In this document: piece after piece, positions 44,155 to 53,978 of the stretch
Position numbering within the stretch: position 1 is the stretch's first letter
How the letters are laid out: each line of letters starts with the position of its first letter
Assembly (NCBI GenBank): GCA_030835405.1
Contig: JAURPG010000059.1
Span: 1-64,000, forward strand
Direction of reading: 5' to 3'
Length of the DNA stretch: 64,000 nucleotides
DNA from: Gammaproteobacteria bacterium
Lineage (GTDB): Bacteria > Pseudomonadota > Gammaproteobacteria > Eutrophobiales > Eutrophobiaceae
The notes under the pieces: model-generated
The model's input: only the letters and a program-made list of their open reading frames with translations
Database searches by the model: none
Told to the model about the DNA's origin: nothing
Made by a program: the position numbers and the translations under genes

Positions 44155-45102
44155 ATGAAGAATCTCTTACTTGCGACTGTATTAATTTTCATCCTGGTGG
44201 GTTGCTCGGAACCATCAAATGATGTCTTTCCAAACCAGGATATTGAAGTCATTATTCCCTACAATGCTGGCGGTGGATTTGATGCCTATGCCCGATCCCT
44301 GGCCCAGTATATGCAGAAACACCTTCCCAGTGATGTAAATGTCTTGCCTATGAACATGCCCGGTGCCGGCGGCCGGCGTGGGGCCGCTCATGTCTACCGG
44401 GCTGACCCCGACGGCTATACTATTGGAATTTTTAACATGCCGGGGATCCTATTACCACAAATTCAGGGTATCAAAATTGCCTATGATGTTAACGAGCTCA
44501 CCTGGCTGTCCACCTTGAGCGCCGATGGCTATGGCATTACTGTTGACGATGAATCTCCAATTAATTCCATAGATGATCTTAAGAACCTGGGTCGCAATGT
44601 GGTCTATGGTGCCACTGGTCCATCTTCTACCTCATATATTGCTACAACTATCGTCAGCGAATTACTGGAAATCCCGAATGAGGTCATTACCGGTTACAAA
44701 GGCAGTGGTGAATACATATTAGGTGTCATACGCGGCGATGTGGACGCGGCCTTTGCCAACTATTCCACCATTCAGCCTTACCTGGAATCGGGAGACGTGA
44801 AAGTCGTGGCTATGATTGGTGTTAACAGTGATGATCCCAATATTAAGGATGCCGATGATCTGGGAGTCCCCGAGCTTGCAAATCTAAATGTTGTGAGAAT
44901 GATGGCCGGCCCTCCAGGCATGCCAGAAGAGGTAAAACAAATACTCGAAAAAGCCATGATGGATGCCCTCAATGATCCGCAGTTTGAGGCCTGGCTGGAA
45001 TCTACCGGAAATGATGCCACCCCCATGAACAGTATAGAGACCACCAATTCCGTCAAGGATATGATGGTCTTTTATGATAAGTTCAAACAATTTCTGGAAT
45101 AA
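44155..45102 (+). CDS. TTT-family solute-binding lipoprotein (TctC-like), system 2
   Basis: 315 residues with lipobox L-V-G-C (Cys17). The binding loop is I-P-Y-N-A-G-G-G-F-D-A-Y-A-R, followed by M-N-M-P-G-A-G-G-R-R-G. It is clearly paralogous to the system-1 protein at 35143 (the same lipid anchor, S-S-N-D/P-S-N-D after the Cys, N-A-G-G-G). It delivers a carboxylate to TctA/TctB, encoded 63 nt downstream. The ribosome site is weak. Different residues around the loop suggest a related but not identical ligand. Confidence 0.85.
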   Translation: MKNLLLATVLIFILVGCSEPSNDVFPNQDIEVIIPYNAGGGFDAYARSLAQYMQKHLPSDVNVLPMNMPGAGGRRGAAHVYRADPDGYTIGIFNMPGILLPQIQGIKIAYDVNELTWLSTLSADGYGITVDDESPINSIDDLKNLGRNVVYGATGPSSTSYIATTIVSELLEIPNEVITGYKGSGEYILGVIRGDVDAAFANYSTIQPYLESGDVKVVAMIGVNSDDPNIKDADDLGVPELANLNVVRMMAGPPGMPEEVKQILEKAMMDALNDPQFEAWLESTGNDATPMNSIETTNSVKDMMVFYDKFKQFLE

Positions 45103-45165
45103 TCAAACTATAATATCTTAGCCTGTCTATTGGGATAATCGACTTCACTAAAGATTCTTTAATCC

Positions 45166-46671
45166 ATGCTTGATTTATTACTTAACGCAATTTCCGATAT
45201 TTCGTCCGTCAAGACCATCCTGTTTCTGGTGATGGGGGTGATGTTTGGCCTGGTCTTTGGTGTAATACCGGGACTGGGTGGCACCACGGCCCTGGCCATC
45301 CTGATGCCACTGACATTTGGCATGAATTCCATTGAGGCCTTTGCCATGTCAGGTGGGATCATGGGCGCTGTTGCCATGGGCGGTGCCATTTCGGCCATCC
45401 TGCTGAACACACCAGGTACGGCCCCCAATGCCGCAACCACGCTGGACGGATATCCCCTGGCCAAACAAGGGCGTGCCGCCGAGGCAATCGGTGCAGCAGC
45501 AACCGCCTCACCATTGGGTGGTATGTTCGGTGTCATTACCCTTCTTATGGTATTGCCTGTTGCCAAAGAATTAATCCTGTTATTTGGCCCCCCGGAATTT
45601 TTTCTACTGGCCGTATTTGGCCTGGTGACTATCGCATTATCAGACTCATCAAACCTGTTACGTGGACTGATATCTGCAGGTGTGGGGTTGATGCTTGCCT
45701 TCGTGGGTTATGACACGGTAACCGGTGGAGAACGTTTTACCTATGGATCAGATTATCTGTTTGACGGTATCCCCCTGGTTCCTGCCCTGGTGGGTTTGTT
45801 TGGTGTGACAGAGATGATCCACCTGTCCATCACTGGCGGGAAGGTGGCCGGAGATGCCGGGACAGTCAAACTGCATGGGGTGATGAAAGGTATCAAGGCC
45901 ACGTTAAGTAACTGGAAGATAGTTATAAGAGGCTCGCTTATCGGGACTATCATTGGTTCTATCCCTGGTGTGGGAGGAACGGTCGCGACCTTTATTGCCT
46001 ATTCCACCACCAAGCGGGCGGACAAATATCCTGAATCATTTGGGACTGGCAGGATAGAAGGGGTCATTGCACCTGAATCTGCTAATAATGCCAAGGACAG
46101 TGGTGCCTTGTTACCGACCATTGCCTTTGGTATCCCGGGTAGTGCGGAAATGGCGGTATTCCTGGGAATACTGGTCCTTCATGGGATGCAGCCGGGGCCA
46201 ACCATGCTTTTAAATAATGAACGGGAAATCTACGCCCTGATCATTGCGCTCACCTTAAGCGCGGTGTTTTCTGCCATCATCGGCATAGCCCTGGTGAAAT
46301 GGCTGGCCATGATCACCCTTGTTAAAGGACAAATCCTTGCCCCACTGGTCATCGCCGTGAGCCTGGTGGGAACCTATGCTATTGATTCCAGACCCGGTGA
46401 CGTGGTGGTGGCAGCCATTCTCGGTATGGTCGGCTACCTGATGTTACGGTTCAATTACCCGCGTTTACCCCTGGTCATTGCTCTGGTGCTGGGTGAAACC
46501 GCAGAACGGGGTTTTCTCCAGTCCATGATGATCAGCCAGGGCAACTGGGGAGTATTCGTGGAATCAGTCACATCGATTGTGATGGTGTTGTTGATCCTGT
46601 TTACCCTGGGATGGTCATTTATCCCCAACCTAATCAGGGCTAAAAAAGAAGCAAGGGTAAAATCTGAATAA
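45166..46671 (+). CDS. TTT-family large membrane subunit (TctA-like), system 2
   Basis: 501 residues with about eleven or twelve membrane segments. G-V-I-P-G-L-G-G-T-T-A, L-L-N-T-P-G-T-A-P-N-A-A-T-T and I-P-G-V-G-G-T-V-A-T are the family's substrate-site motifs. Paralog of the protein at 36207. It drives carboxylate uptake together with TctB. Its stop overlaps the tctB start by one base (TAATG). Confidence 0.92.
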   Translation: MLDLLLNAISDISSVKTILFLVMGVMFGLVFGVIPGLGGTTALAILMPLTFGMNSIEAFAMSGGIMGAVAMGGAISAILLNTPGTAPNAATTLDGYPLAKQGRAAEAIGAAATASPLGGMFGVITLLMVLPVAKELILLFGPPEFFLLAVFGLVTIALSDSSNLLRGLISAGVGLMLAFVGYDTVTGGERFTYGSDYLFDGIPLVPALVGLFGVTEMIHLSITGGKVAGDAGTVKLHGVMKGIKATLSNWKIVIRGSLIGTIIGSIPGVGGTVATFIAYSTTKRADKYPESFGTGRIEGVIAPESANNAKDSGALLPTIAFGIPGSAEMAVFLGILVLHGMQPGPTMLLNNEREIYALIIALTLSAVFSAIIGIALVKWLAMITLVKGQILAPLVIAVSLVGTYAIDSRPGDVVVAAILGMVGYLMLRFNYPRLPLVIALVLGETAERGFLQSMMISQGNWGVFVESVTSIVMVLLILFTLGWSFIPNLIRAKKEARVKSE

Positions 46672-47135
46672 TGGCCAAGACTGCTAAAAACACCACCAGC
46701 TTTGCGCCGGTAATCTTTATCTTCTGTTTTACCGTGGGCTATATTGCAACCGGATATATCTACCTGGACGAAGAATCCAGGCATGTCCCCATACTCACCG
46801 GCTATGTCACCATCTTCCTGCTTGCACTGGAGGCCCTGAAACGCTTTATTCCCTCCATGGCAGAAGAACCCAAGGATACTTCGGGGGTGGAAGCCGTTAC
46901 CGTATCGGTAAGCCGTGAAATTATCGGCCTGGCCTATGTGGTGGCACTGGCAAGCTTGATTTATATCTTTGGATTTTATGTTGCGATCCCGATTTATCTT
47001 TTTATAGCCATTGCCTACCTTGGCAACCAACCCATAAAAACAGCGGGCATATCGGCGGTGGTTGCCTCGGCGGTAATCTATGTTGTCTTTGAATTAATTC
47101 TCGAGACACGTCTTTATCAAGGCCTGTTTTTTTGA
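46671..47135 (+). CDS. TTT-family small membrane subunit (TctB-like), system 2
   Basis: 154 residues with four membrane segments, the second and third separated by a polar cytoplasmic loop (P-S-M-A-E-E-P-K-D). Placement, topology and the 1-nt overlap with tctA identify it; sequence conservation in TctB is low. It ends 24 nt before a hairpin terminator shared with the convergent gene. Confidence 0.82.
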   Translation: MAKTAKNTTSFAPVIFIFCFTVGYIATGYIYLDEESRHVPILTGYVTIFLLALEALKRFIPSMAEEPKDTSGVEAVTVSVSREIIGLAYVVALASLIYIFGFYVAIPIYLFIAIAYLGNQPIKTAGISAVVASAVIYVVFELILETRLYQGLFF

Positions 47136-47159
47136 TCTTCATTGGTTAAATTTCAAGCA

Positions 47160-47199
47160 TAAAAAAAACCTGCCCACCACAAACATGATGGGCAGGTTT
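47160..47199 (-). terminator. Hairpin terminator of the fused amidohydrolase gene, possibly bidirectional
   Basis: An 11-bp perfect stem, AAACCTGCCCA at 47166-47176 with TGGGCAGGTTT at 47189-47199, is followed on the minus strand by a run of eight or more Ts. It lies just past the stop of the gene at 47212 and could also stop the TTT transcript from the other side, where its T-run is shorter. Confidence 0.85.
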
Positions 47200-47211
47200 A
47201 ATTGATCAAGT

Positions 47212-49404
47212 TTAGTCTTTTATTTCAGGCTGATACTCTGGATCGATATACATGACCATATCACCAACCACCGTCATGATGGCCTTGTTCAAAGGGATCT
47301 CCATGGTAGGCACTGAAAAGTAGTCCTTATCAAGCACCGTAAAATCGGCCCATTTCCCGGGTTCAAGGCTACCTGCCAGGTCCTCCGCATATAGCCATTC
47401 AGCCGCCTTACTGGTAAACAAGCGCAGTGCCGTGGCCCGGCTGACGGCCTCTTCGGGCATGACGATCTCACCGGCTTCCAGGGGTTCACTTTCATGACGA
47501 ACCCTGCGGTTTACAAACATATCAAAGGCATTGAAATAGATATCAGGGCGTGGGCGGCTATATTCCGTCTCACCTACAATATTCACACCTGATTCAATCA
47601 GGGTCTTGGTGGGAGACAGAAATTCCAGACCTTCCGGTCCGTAGCGTCTAACCTGTTTTAATGATGCTGCAACATCATTAGGTTGTAATGGGACATAGAA
47701 ATTGTAGTCCTTCATGATCTCCATAACATCAGGAATCTTCCCTACCGCCCCACCATGGGCAAAACCAATACGCATCTCACGGATATCATCCATGGACATC
47801 CTACCTTCCACCCTGGCCTGTTCTATCCAGGCCATGTGTTTACGGAAGGCCTCGCTGCCGAAGGAATGCAGACTGAATGGACGCCAACCCGCCGCCATGG
47901 CCGGGATCAGCACATTGGTAATACGATAGGCTTGATCGTCCCAGCAGAGTTCCCGGTCTTTCAGCATCTCAGGACCGGGCAGGTCTGCACCAAAGCAGGC
48001 TACCTGGCGGGAGTCGCCAACACCACCATCGGTAATACCCGTGGGCCAGAACCAGGGATCAACATGTGGGGAACCCCATTGTGCGCCCAGCTCTGCCACA
48101 ATCAATTTATTGTTGGGGTACATGACCGGGCTTCTGAACATCTCGTAACCGAATCCCCAGCGGATCGGCAGGCGATGGTCTTCCCGGAGAATATCAAAAA
48201 CAGCGGTCATGGCAGTACCGTATTCCACACTGGATGAAATCATTGTGAGTCCGGCGGTGTTGTATAACTTAAGGGCCTCTTTCATCAGGGTCTTGGTGAA
48301 GTCTCGGGGCATTCGAGGTGGATTGATCACCCGCTCCCAGGCACCACTCTCCTGAAACACACCGCCAACAATACCTCGGTCACCTTCACGTCCGAGCTTG
48401 CTTAATCCTGTCATATCGTTAGCGGCCTGGATAAAACCCGGCCAAAGGTCTGTTGTTGCCTCAAGCCCTTTACGGTTTAACAGGATATTACGATGGCTGC
48501 AGTGCTGCATATGGTGGGGAAACATCTCCGCATAACCGCAACCCTGGTCAATATGGGCATGAAATGAATCTTCCCTGTCCCGCTTTGCATTTTCTGAAAA
48601 GAGTTGTTTAAAGGGGTTGTCGTTACCAGCAATGTTTGAGGCCTCTTCAACATGGTACAAGGCCTGGGGAACGCTCAGGGGCTCCATGGATGCCTTACCA
48701 TCTGCGGCAAGGTCAACCCTCACCACCAGGCCTGGCTGAACGATGGCACTGGGTCCTGAGCCACTGCTTAATGTGGCCGGGTTGTCCGGGATCACATTAC
48801 TAAGATCATCCATGGTAAATACGCCATTATAAATGGCATTGGTCAAAGAACCGATGTCTGGATAAATGGTGTTTTCATTTTCTACCAGGCGGATGTGAAC
48901 CCATTCGCCCTGTTTAGGCGGATACTGGTTAAGAAACTCAGCTACGGCATCATAGGTATCTTCCGGGTTATCACTGGGCAAGAGGATGGCAGTATGCAGA
49001 CCTGGTGGTAAGGAGTAGGCATCACGTTCACCTTCATAGAGCCTGACTGCATTCATGGTGCTTTCCGGGTGAACATGTGTTTCGATGATCCCTGGGATAA
49101 CAGTCTTACCCTTTACATCGATTATCCTGGTGTCTGGACCTGCGAATTTGAGCATGTCCTGATTGGAACCCAGGGCAAGAATCTTTTCTTCGCGAATCGC
49201 GATGGCCTGGACAATACTGCCGGGATCTGAAGATAGCAGGTCCTTATTGTCCATGGTATAAATCGTACCGTTAATGACGATGGTGTCAGGATAGACCACC
49301 AGTTCACTTGGGACCGACAGGATATCCTGTGCATTAACGATTAAATGAGATAGAAACAAGGTAATAAACAATAACCCCGTCACTGTTTTTTTCAGGTTCA
49401 ACAT
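47212..49404 (-). CDS. Secreted full-length amidohydrolase_3 (YtcJ-like), fused form
   Basis: 730 residues from ATG 49404 (GAGGGAG upstream). Signal peptide to about residue 25 (V-N-A-Q). The N-part holds T-V-I-P-G-I-I-E-T-H110-V-H112-P, the first metal-binding strand. The later part carries S-H-R-N-I-L-L-N, S-L-H-S-F-G-S and R-I-G-F-A-H-G, then S-L-E-P-G-K-W-A-D-F. It corresponds to the N-half at 8418 joined to any of the C-halves at 2656-8406, plus about 80 linking residues missing from both. The G-S-D motif is G-E-T here too. Known relatives hydrolyse amide or ester-like bonds with one or two metals. It is alone on its strand, divergent from the bicupin operon. Confidence 0.88.
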   Translation of the reverse strand: MLNLKKTVTGLLFITLFLSHLIVNAQDILSVPSELVVYPDTIVINGTIYTMDNKDLLSSDPGSIVQAIAIREEKILALGSNQDMLKFAGPDTRIIDVKGKTVIPGIIETHVHPESTMNAVRLYEGERDAYSLPPGLHTAILLPSDNPEDTYDAVAEFLNQYPPKQGEWVHIRLVENENTIYPDIGSLTNAIYNGVFTMDDLSNVIPDNPATLSSGSGPSAIVQPGLVVRVDLAADGKASMEPLSVPQALYHVEEASNIAGNDNPFKQLFSENAKRDREDSFHAHIDQGCGYAEMFPHHMQHCSHRNILLNRKGLEATTDLWPGFIQAANDMTGLSKLGREGDRGIVGGVFQESGAWERVINPPRMPRDFTKTLMKEALKLYNTAGLTMISSSVEYGTAMTAVFDILREDHRLPIRWGFGYEMFRSPVMYPNNKLIVAELGAQWGSPHVDPWFWPTGITDGGVGDSRQVACFGADLPGPEMLKDRELCWDDQAYRITNVLIPAMAAGWRPFSLHSFGSEAFRKHMAWIEQARVEGRMSMDDIREMRIGFAHGGAVGKIPDVMEIMKDYNFYVPLQPNDVAASLKQVRRYGPEGLEFLSPTKTLIESGVNIVGETEYSRPRPDIYFNAFDMFVNRRVRHESEPLEAGEIVMPEEAVSRATALRLFTSKAAEWLYAEDLAGSLEPGKWADFTVLDKDYFSVPTMEIPLNKAIMTVVGDMVMYIDPEYQPEIKD

Positions 49405-49595
49405 TTGCAGATACTCCCTCTGTTTAGAAATTACATTCATTCAAGCTAGACTCGTTGAATTCCGTTCTTTTACCGTACTGGATATATTATTATTACCTTT
49501 TTATTAGTCAAAAATGAGTAAAAATCTGGTAATATACTTATCTTCCAAAATTATCATACAACAACATTATTAGAATAATAAGCAGGAGTATCAAT

Positions 49596-50813
49596 ATGTC
49601 ACGCGATAAATGGATCGAGCCAAAAGACGGTAAAAGGACAGGGTTTGGAAAGTTTACAAAATTACCCCTTCCCTACGATAATTTCATGGAATCTGAAGGG
49701 ATTCCGATATTTCGTGACATTGGTGTGCGCGATATCCGTGACCTGCCGTTAAAACCCTGGAAACGCGTCGGAGGCAAGGGTACCTATATCCAGCTCTATG
49801 GCACTGAGGGTAAATGGGGCTGTTATGCCGTTGAGGTCCCGGCAGCCGGTGAATTAAACCCGGAAAAACACATGTTCGAAAAGATTTACCTGGTCATTGA
49901 AGGCCGGGGCTCCACCGAGGTCTGGCTGGAAGGGGACGAAAACCGTAAACACGTGTTTGAATGGGGACCTGGCTCAATATTTTCCATTCCCTTGAATGCC
50001 TGGCACCGCATCGTCAATGCCTCCAACGACCCGGCATTGCTGCAGGCGGGGACCACCGGACCTGTGGTGGTTAACGCCATACAAAATATTGATGCTGTTT
50101 TTAATAATCCTTACCTGTTTAAAGAACGTTTCAGCACCGCCGAAGATTTTTATAAGGAAAATAACGAAGTAGAACCTGACCCGGTCCGCGGGCTGGCCAT
50201 GCGCCGGACCAACTTTGTAGCAGATGCGGTAAACTGTCATCTGCCACTGGACAACCGCCGTTCCCCGGGTTGGCGTCGAATTGAACCCCATATGACCAAC
50301 AACTCGTTCTACTACTGGATTGGGCAGCATAAAGGTGGGCATTATTCTACCGCCCACGCCCACACCTCGGCGGCCATCCTGTTTTGCCTGAAAGGCAAAG
50401 GCTATACCTACACCTGGCCGGAACATCTCGGTGTTAACCCCTGGAAAGACGGCAAGGAAGAATTTGTCCGACGTATGGACTATGTCCCTGGCGGAATGAT
50501 CACCGCAGCCCCTGGCGGGGCACGCTGGTTTCACCAGCATTTCAGCGCATCATCTGAACCCTTACGCCTGACCGCCTGGTTCGGGCCTCATAACCCCGGC
50601 CGTGACCCGGGCTATCCTGGTCAACCTCATACGGACTATACGGCGATGAGCATACCCGAAGGCGGCACCTCTATCCCTTACTGGATGGAAGACCCACATA
50701 TCCGTCAGGAGTACGAGGCAGCACTTGAGGCCGAAGGGGTGAAATCAGAAATGGATCCGGCCCTGTATGAAACACCGGAAGAACACAAGGATTTTGAGTA
50801 CCGGGGTATTTAA
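49596..50813 (+). CDS. Bicupin protein, dioxygenase-like
   Basis: 405 residues with two cupin domains. The first has K-H-M-F-E-K-I-Y-L-V-I-E-G-R-G with His and Glu (about residues 85-105), then F-E-W-G-P-G-S-I-F-S-I-P. The second has Y-S-T-A-H-A-H-T-S-A-A-I-L-F-C-L-K-G-K-G and W-F-H-Q-H-F-S. The arrangement resembles the gentisate 1,2-dioxygenase family, but the metal-site residues of each domain are not complete by eye. Each domain has a close single-cupin counterpart at 33858 and 34459. Cytoplasmic. The ribosome site is AGGAG before ATG 49596. It begins an operon with the EutA-like and secreted hydrolase genes. Confidence 0.8.
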   Translation: MSRDKWIEPKDGKRTGFGKFTKLPLPYDNFMESEGIPIFRDIGVRDIRDLPLKPWKRVGGKGTYIQLYGTEGKWGCYAVEVPAAGELNPEKHMFEKIYLVIEGRGSTEVWLEGDENRKHVFEWGPGSIFSIPLNAWHRIVNASNDPALLQAGTTGPVVVNAIQNIDAVFNNPYLFKERFSTAEDFYKENNEVEPDPVRGLAMRRTNFVADAVNCHLPLDNRRSPGWRRIEPHMTNNSFYYWIGQHKGGHYSTAHAHTSAAILFCLKGKGYTYTWPEHLGVNPWKDGKEEFVRRMDYVPGGMITAAPGGARWFHQHFSASSEPLRLTAWFGPHNPGRDPGYPGQPHTDYTAMSIPEGGTSIPYWMEDPHIRQEYEAALEAEGVKSEMDPALYETPEEHKDFEYRGI

Positions 50814-50839
50814 CAACATTAGAACCGCCTGAAACATAG

Positions 50840-52405
50840 TTGGCTGATGACCATGAGGTGATCAGCCAACAGCGGTACTCCAGCGACAATTCCAATAAAC
50901 CAATGGCAGACGAATTCTCATACGATACTTCGGTATTTTCCAACGTAGGACGCACGTTGAATGATGAGGCAGAGATTGAACTCCTCAGCGTAGGTGTCGA
51001 TATTGGCTCATCAACATCTCATATCGTCTTTTCAAAGATTGTCATGCAACAATTTGGCAACCGGTATTTTGTTTCCAAACGCGAGGTACTGTTTGAATCC
51101 GGTATTTTATTGACGCCCTATGCCGAGGGGATCACCATCGATGCCGATATTCTTGGAAACTTCCTGGAAGAACAATACCGGCTTGCTGAAATCACCCCCG
51201 CAGACATTGATACAGGGGCATTGATCTTAACGGGTGTTGCGGTACGCAGACGTAACGCCAGGGCCATTGCTGAACTCTTTGCCGAGCATGCAGGGAAGTT
51301 TGTGGTGGTCAGTGCCGGTGATGCACTGGAGACTACCCTGGTGGCCTACGGCTCCGGGGCTGTGGCCCGATCCGCTGAAGAAGACAAGCTCATTATGAAT
51401 GTCGACATTGGCGGTGGTACCACCAAGGTGGCCATCTGTGAAAAGGGTGAACTTGTAGATATGGCTGTTATTGATGTAGGGGCCAGGGTTCTTTGTCTTG
51501 ACCAAAACGGCAATGTGGAACGAATTGAACCATCAGCGGAACGTTATGCCGAGGAACTGGAACTGGACCTGGAACTGGGTAAACCCCTGAGTGAGAAAAC
51601 CATGCAGACCTTTGCCGATTGTATGGTGATGAAGCTGTTTCAGGTCATGGGGGGAGCAGAATATGATGACTACACCTCTCTTTATCTTAGACTGCCTCCC
51701 TTAAAGCGCAGCAAAAAACCTGACATCATCAGTTTTTCCGGTGGGGTATCCGAGTATTTCTATGGCCATGAACAAAGAAACTTTGGCGACCTTGGACCAT
51801 TCCTTGCCGCCGGGATAAAACAACAGGTGGAACAATGGGGGCCACAAATCATTCCCCCCGTGGAAGGGATTCGCGCTACTGTGGTGGGGGCCTCCCAATA
51901 TACTGTCCAGGTCAGTGGCAATACCATCTATGTCTCCCCGAAGGACACCTTGCCACAACGCAATATCCCGGTGATCGCCCCATCCATCCCCCTTGATAAA
52001 GATGAACTGGAGAGTGACGAGATCGCGGCCAGTATCCAGGAATCCCTGGCGCGAATGGAACTGATGGAAAGTGAGATTGCCGTTGCGGTCTGCTTCAAAT
52101 GGCAGCGTTCAGCCACCTACCGACGACTCGATACCTTTTGTAAAGGGGTCATTGATGGGATGCAACCCATACTGGACAAGGGGCTGCCCCTGGTGCTGGT
52201 CAACAATGCCGATGTTGGAGGTCTTATTGGCCTGCATCTCCATGAAGAAATCAAGCTTTCCAACCCGGTGGTTTCCATAGACGGTATTGTCCTCAACGAA
52301 TTTGATTTTATCGATATCGGCGCCTTGTTCGAGGCATCCGGTACCGTCCCAGTGGTCATAAAATCACTGGTATTTCCGGAAAATACCACTGGCGACCAGA
52401 CCTAG
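50840..52405 (+). CDS. EutA-like ATPase (ethanolamine ammonia-lyase reactivase family)
   Basis: 521 residues. The N-terminal ATPase fold has V-G-V-D-I-G-S-S-T-S (52-60), then L-T-P-Y-A-E, L-I-L-T-G-V-A, V-V-S-A-G-D-A-L-E-T and the phosphate loop N-V-D-I-G-G-G-T-T-K (187-196). The C-terminal region with L-V-N-N-A-D-V-G and D-F-I-D-I-G, then V-P-V-V-I-K-S-L-V-F, follows EutA. EutA reactivates B12-dependent ethanolamine ammonia-lyase, but no eutBC or other B12 enzyme is in the window. It may serve a distant partner or a different enzyme. TTG 50840 or ATG 50903 are possible starts; neither has a strong ribosome site. It lies 26 nt after the bicupin gene. Confidence 0.78.
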   Translation: MADDHEVISQQRYSSDNSNKPMADEFSYDTSVFSNVGRTLNDEAEIELLSVGVDIGSSTSHIVFSKIVMQQFGNRYFVSKREVLFESGILLTPYAEGITIDADILGNFLEEQYRLAEITPADIDTGALILTGVAVRRRNARAIAELFAEHAGKFVVVSAGDALETTLVAYGSGAVARSAEEDKLIMNVDIGGGTTKVAICEKGELVDMAVIDVGARVLCLDQNGNVERIEPSAERYAEELELDLELGKPLSEKTMQTFADCMVMKLFQVMGGAEYDDYTSLYLRLPPLKRSKKPDIISFSGGVSEYFYGHEQRNFGDLGPFLAAGIKQQVEQWGPQIIPPVEGIRATVVGASQYTVQVSGNTIYVSPKDTLPQRNIPVIAPSIPLDKDELESDEIAASIQESLARMELMESEIAVAVCFKWQRSATYRRLDTFCKGVIDGMQPILDKGLPLVLVNNADVGGLIGLHLHEEIKLSNPVVSIDGIVLNEFDFIDIGALFEASGTVPVVIKSLVFPENTTGDQT

Positions 52406-52493
52406 TTTCCAGTTTTAACGGAATCAACTATTATTATCCTGCTGTCAGGTAATGTTTTAAGCCTGTGTCAATTTATTACTATAGAGTGAGGCC

Positions 52494-53978
52494 GTGATGA
52501 TTCATTTAACTATTTCCAGTTTCAGGACCACATTACTCCTTTGCATTTGTTTAATGTTAGTCCCCTTTTCGACAACGGTGGCGCAATCCTATTTCCCACC
52601 CACTGATATTACCAAAGAGGACACCCGGGCCATGATCCGCAATTTCATGGCAAAACCGGACCTTGAAACCAAGGGTGAACGTGGCTACGTAGAGGACATT
52701 CTCAGGATCAATGCAGTTGATATGGAGTGGGACATCGGCATGTCGGTCCATGAACCGGTGGATTCCGCAAAAATTCCCAGGGGAGCCGATGGCAAAAAGA
52801 TCGGCATCTTTCTGCTGCACGGCGGCAGTGGTGATTTCAAATCCATGCATCGACAGGCAAACCTGCTGGCAAAAAAACTGGGATACAAGGTCATCAGCAT
52901 GAGTTATCCGGGACGGCATGCCTTCCATACCCCCAGCCGGGACTGGCCGGGACGAAACGTCACCGCTTACGACCACCATAAATACTACCTGGAGGTGCGC
53001 ACCCCCATCTGGTTAAGGGGCGAGTACATCACCCGCGACCAGTACGACATCATCAAGGACTACAGCCAGCGTCCACGCTATGGCATACGCACCCTGGCCA
53101 AGGCCAAGCCGGGTACGACGTTTTATCACCGCATGGCCGGCTGGCCCATGGCGTTTGAAAAAGGCGGGGTCGAGGCCATGAAGAAACACTTCCCCGAGGA
53201 CGAATTTTCCATTTATGTCCATGGCCATTCCACTGGTGGGCCGTTCACCATGATGTTATCTCAACGGGTCCCCAATGTCCGCGGCATCCTGGCAGTGGAA
53301 AATTCATCATTTGGCTATATTAACCGTGCCAAACACGCCTGGGGTGGCGAACTGGGTAAGATAGACGGCTTTGAAAGAGTGGATGAATCCATACAGCTGG
53401 AGTCAAGAAGTGACCCCTTCGATGAATTATACATTCGCAGCTGGCGGGACAGCGCGAGGTATAAAGGACCTGAACTGCTGGGCCAGGAAGGCCCTGAAGC
53501 ACTGATGCGCCTGCCTATGATTATGGAAGATATTCTTGATAACTGGGGAGATGTACAAAAACGGGCATCCTTCAAGGCGGAATATATTGTCACCCATGAT
53601 ATTGAACCGTCATTGATCGCCGCCGCCAAGGCCACTGCCGAACGCATGGGAATGGGGGATGAAGAAACCCAGGAGATGATCGATCACTACGTTGGTTTGA
53701 AGCGGGAACTCAAGGGTAGAGGCGTCAAGCCGGTGCCGCCCATCATGTTCCAGATCACAGCATTTAGCCGTGACCATAGCCGGGACGTTTATGAGGAAGT
53801 CATTATCCCGCTGTTCAAGGAGATGGAGCCTGCACCAAAGGTATCCCTGACACAGTACCCCTTCGGCACCCATGGTTATATGAACGGTGAGGTGATTGAA
53901 GGTGTGAGACTGGGTGTTGGACCCGCGGTGTTTCAACAATGGGACGATGCCATTAAGGGTGGGTATTTCCTGGAATAA
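52494..53978 (+). CDS. Secreted alpha/beta hydrolase 1
   Basis: 494 residues. Signal peptide to about residue 31 (T-V-A-Q). The hydrolase fold has an H-G-G-S-G-D oxyanion loop (109-114), M-S-Y-P-G-R and the nucleophile motif G-H-S246-T-G-G. A late T-H-G-Y segment offers the catalytic His. The large insertions between 140 and 235 may form a lid. An esterase or depolymerase in the periplasm is likely, substrate unknown. It has the same G-H-S-T-G-G elbow as the secreted hydrolase at 59965, though the remainder differs. ATG 52494 has GAGG upstream. It is 88 nt after the EutA-like gene. Confidence 0.8.
   Translation: MMIHLTISSFRTTLLLCICLMLVPFSTTVAQSYFPPTDITKEDTRAMIRNFMAKPDLETKGERGYVEDILRINAVDMEWDIGMSVHEPVDSAKIPRGADGKKIGIFLLHGGSGDFKSMHRQANLLAKKLGYKVISMSYPGRHAFHTPSRDWPGRNVTAYDHHKYYLEVRTPIWLRGEYITRDQYDIIKDYSQRPRYGIRTLAKAKPGTTFYHRMAGWPMAFEKGGVEAMKKHFPEDEFSIYVHGHSTGGPFTMMLSQRVPNVRGILAVENSSFGYINRAKHAWGGELGKIDGFERVDESIQLESRSDPFDELYIRSWRDSARYKGPELLGQEGPEALMRLPMIMEDILDNWGDVQKRASFKAEYIVTHDIEPSLIAAAKATAERMGMGDEETQEMIDHYVGLKRELKGRGVKPVPPIMFQITAFSRDHSRDVYEEVIIPLFKEMEPAPKVSLTQYPFGTHGYMNGEVIEGVRLGVGPAVFQQWDDAIKGGYFLE

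Noticed and set aside
47160-47199. Inverted repeat considered as an attachment site or riboswitch
   Set aside because: Position between convergent stops and the T-run make it a plain terminator.
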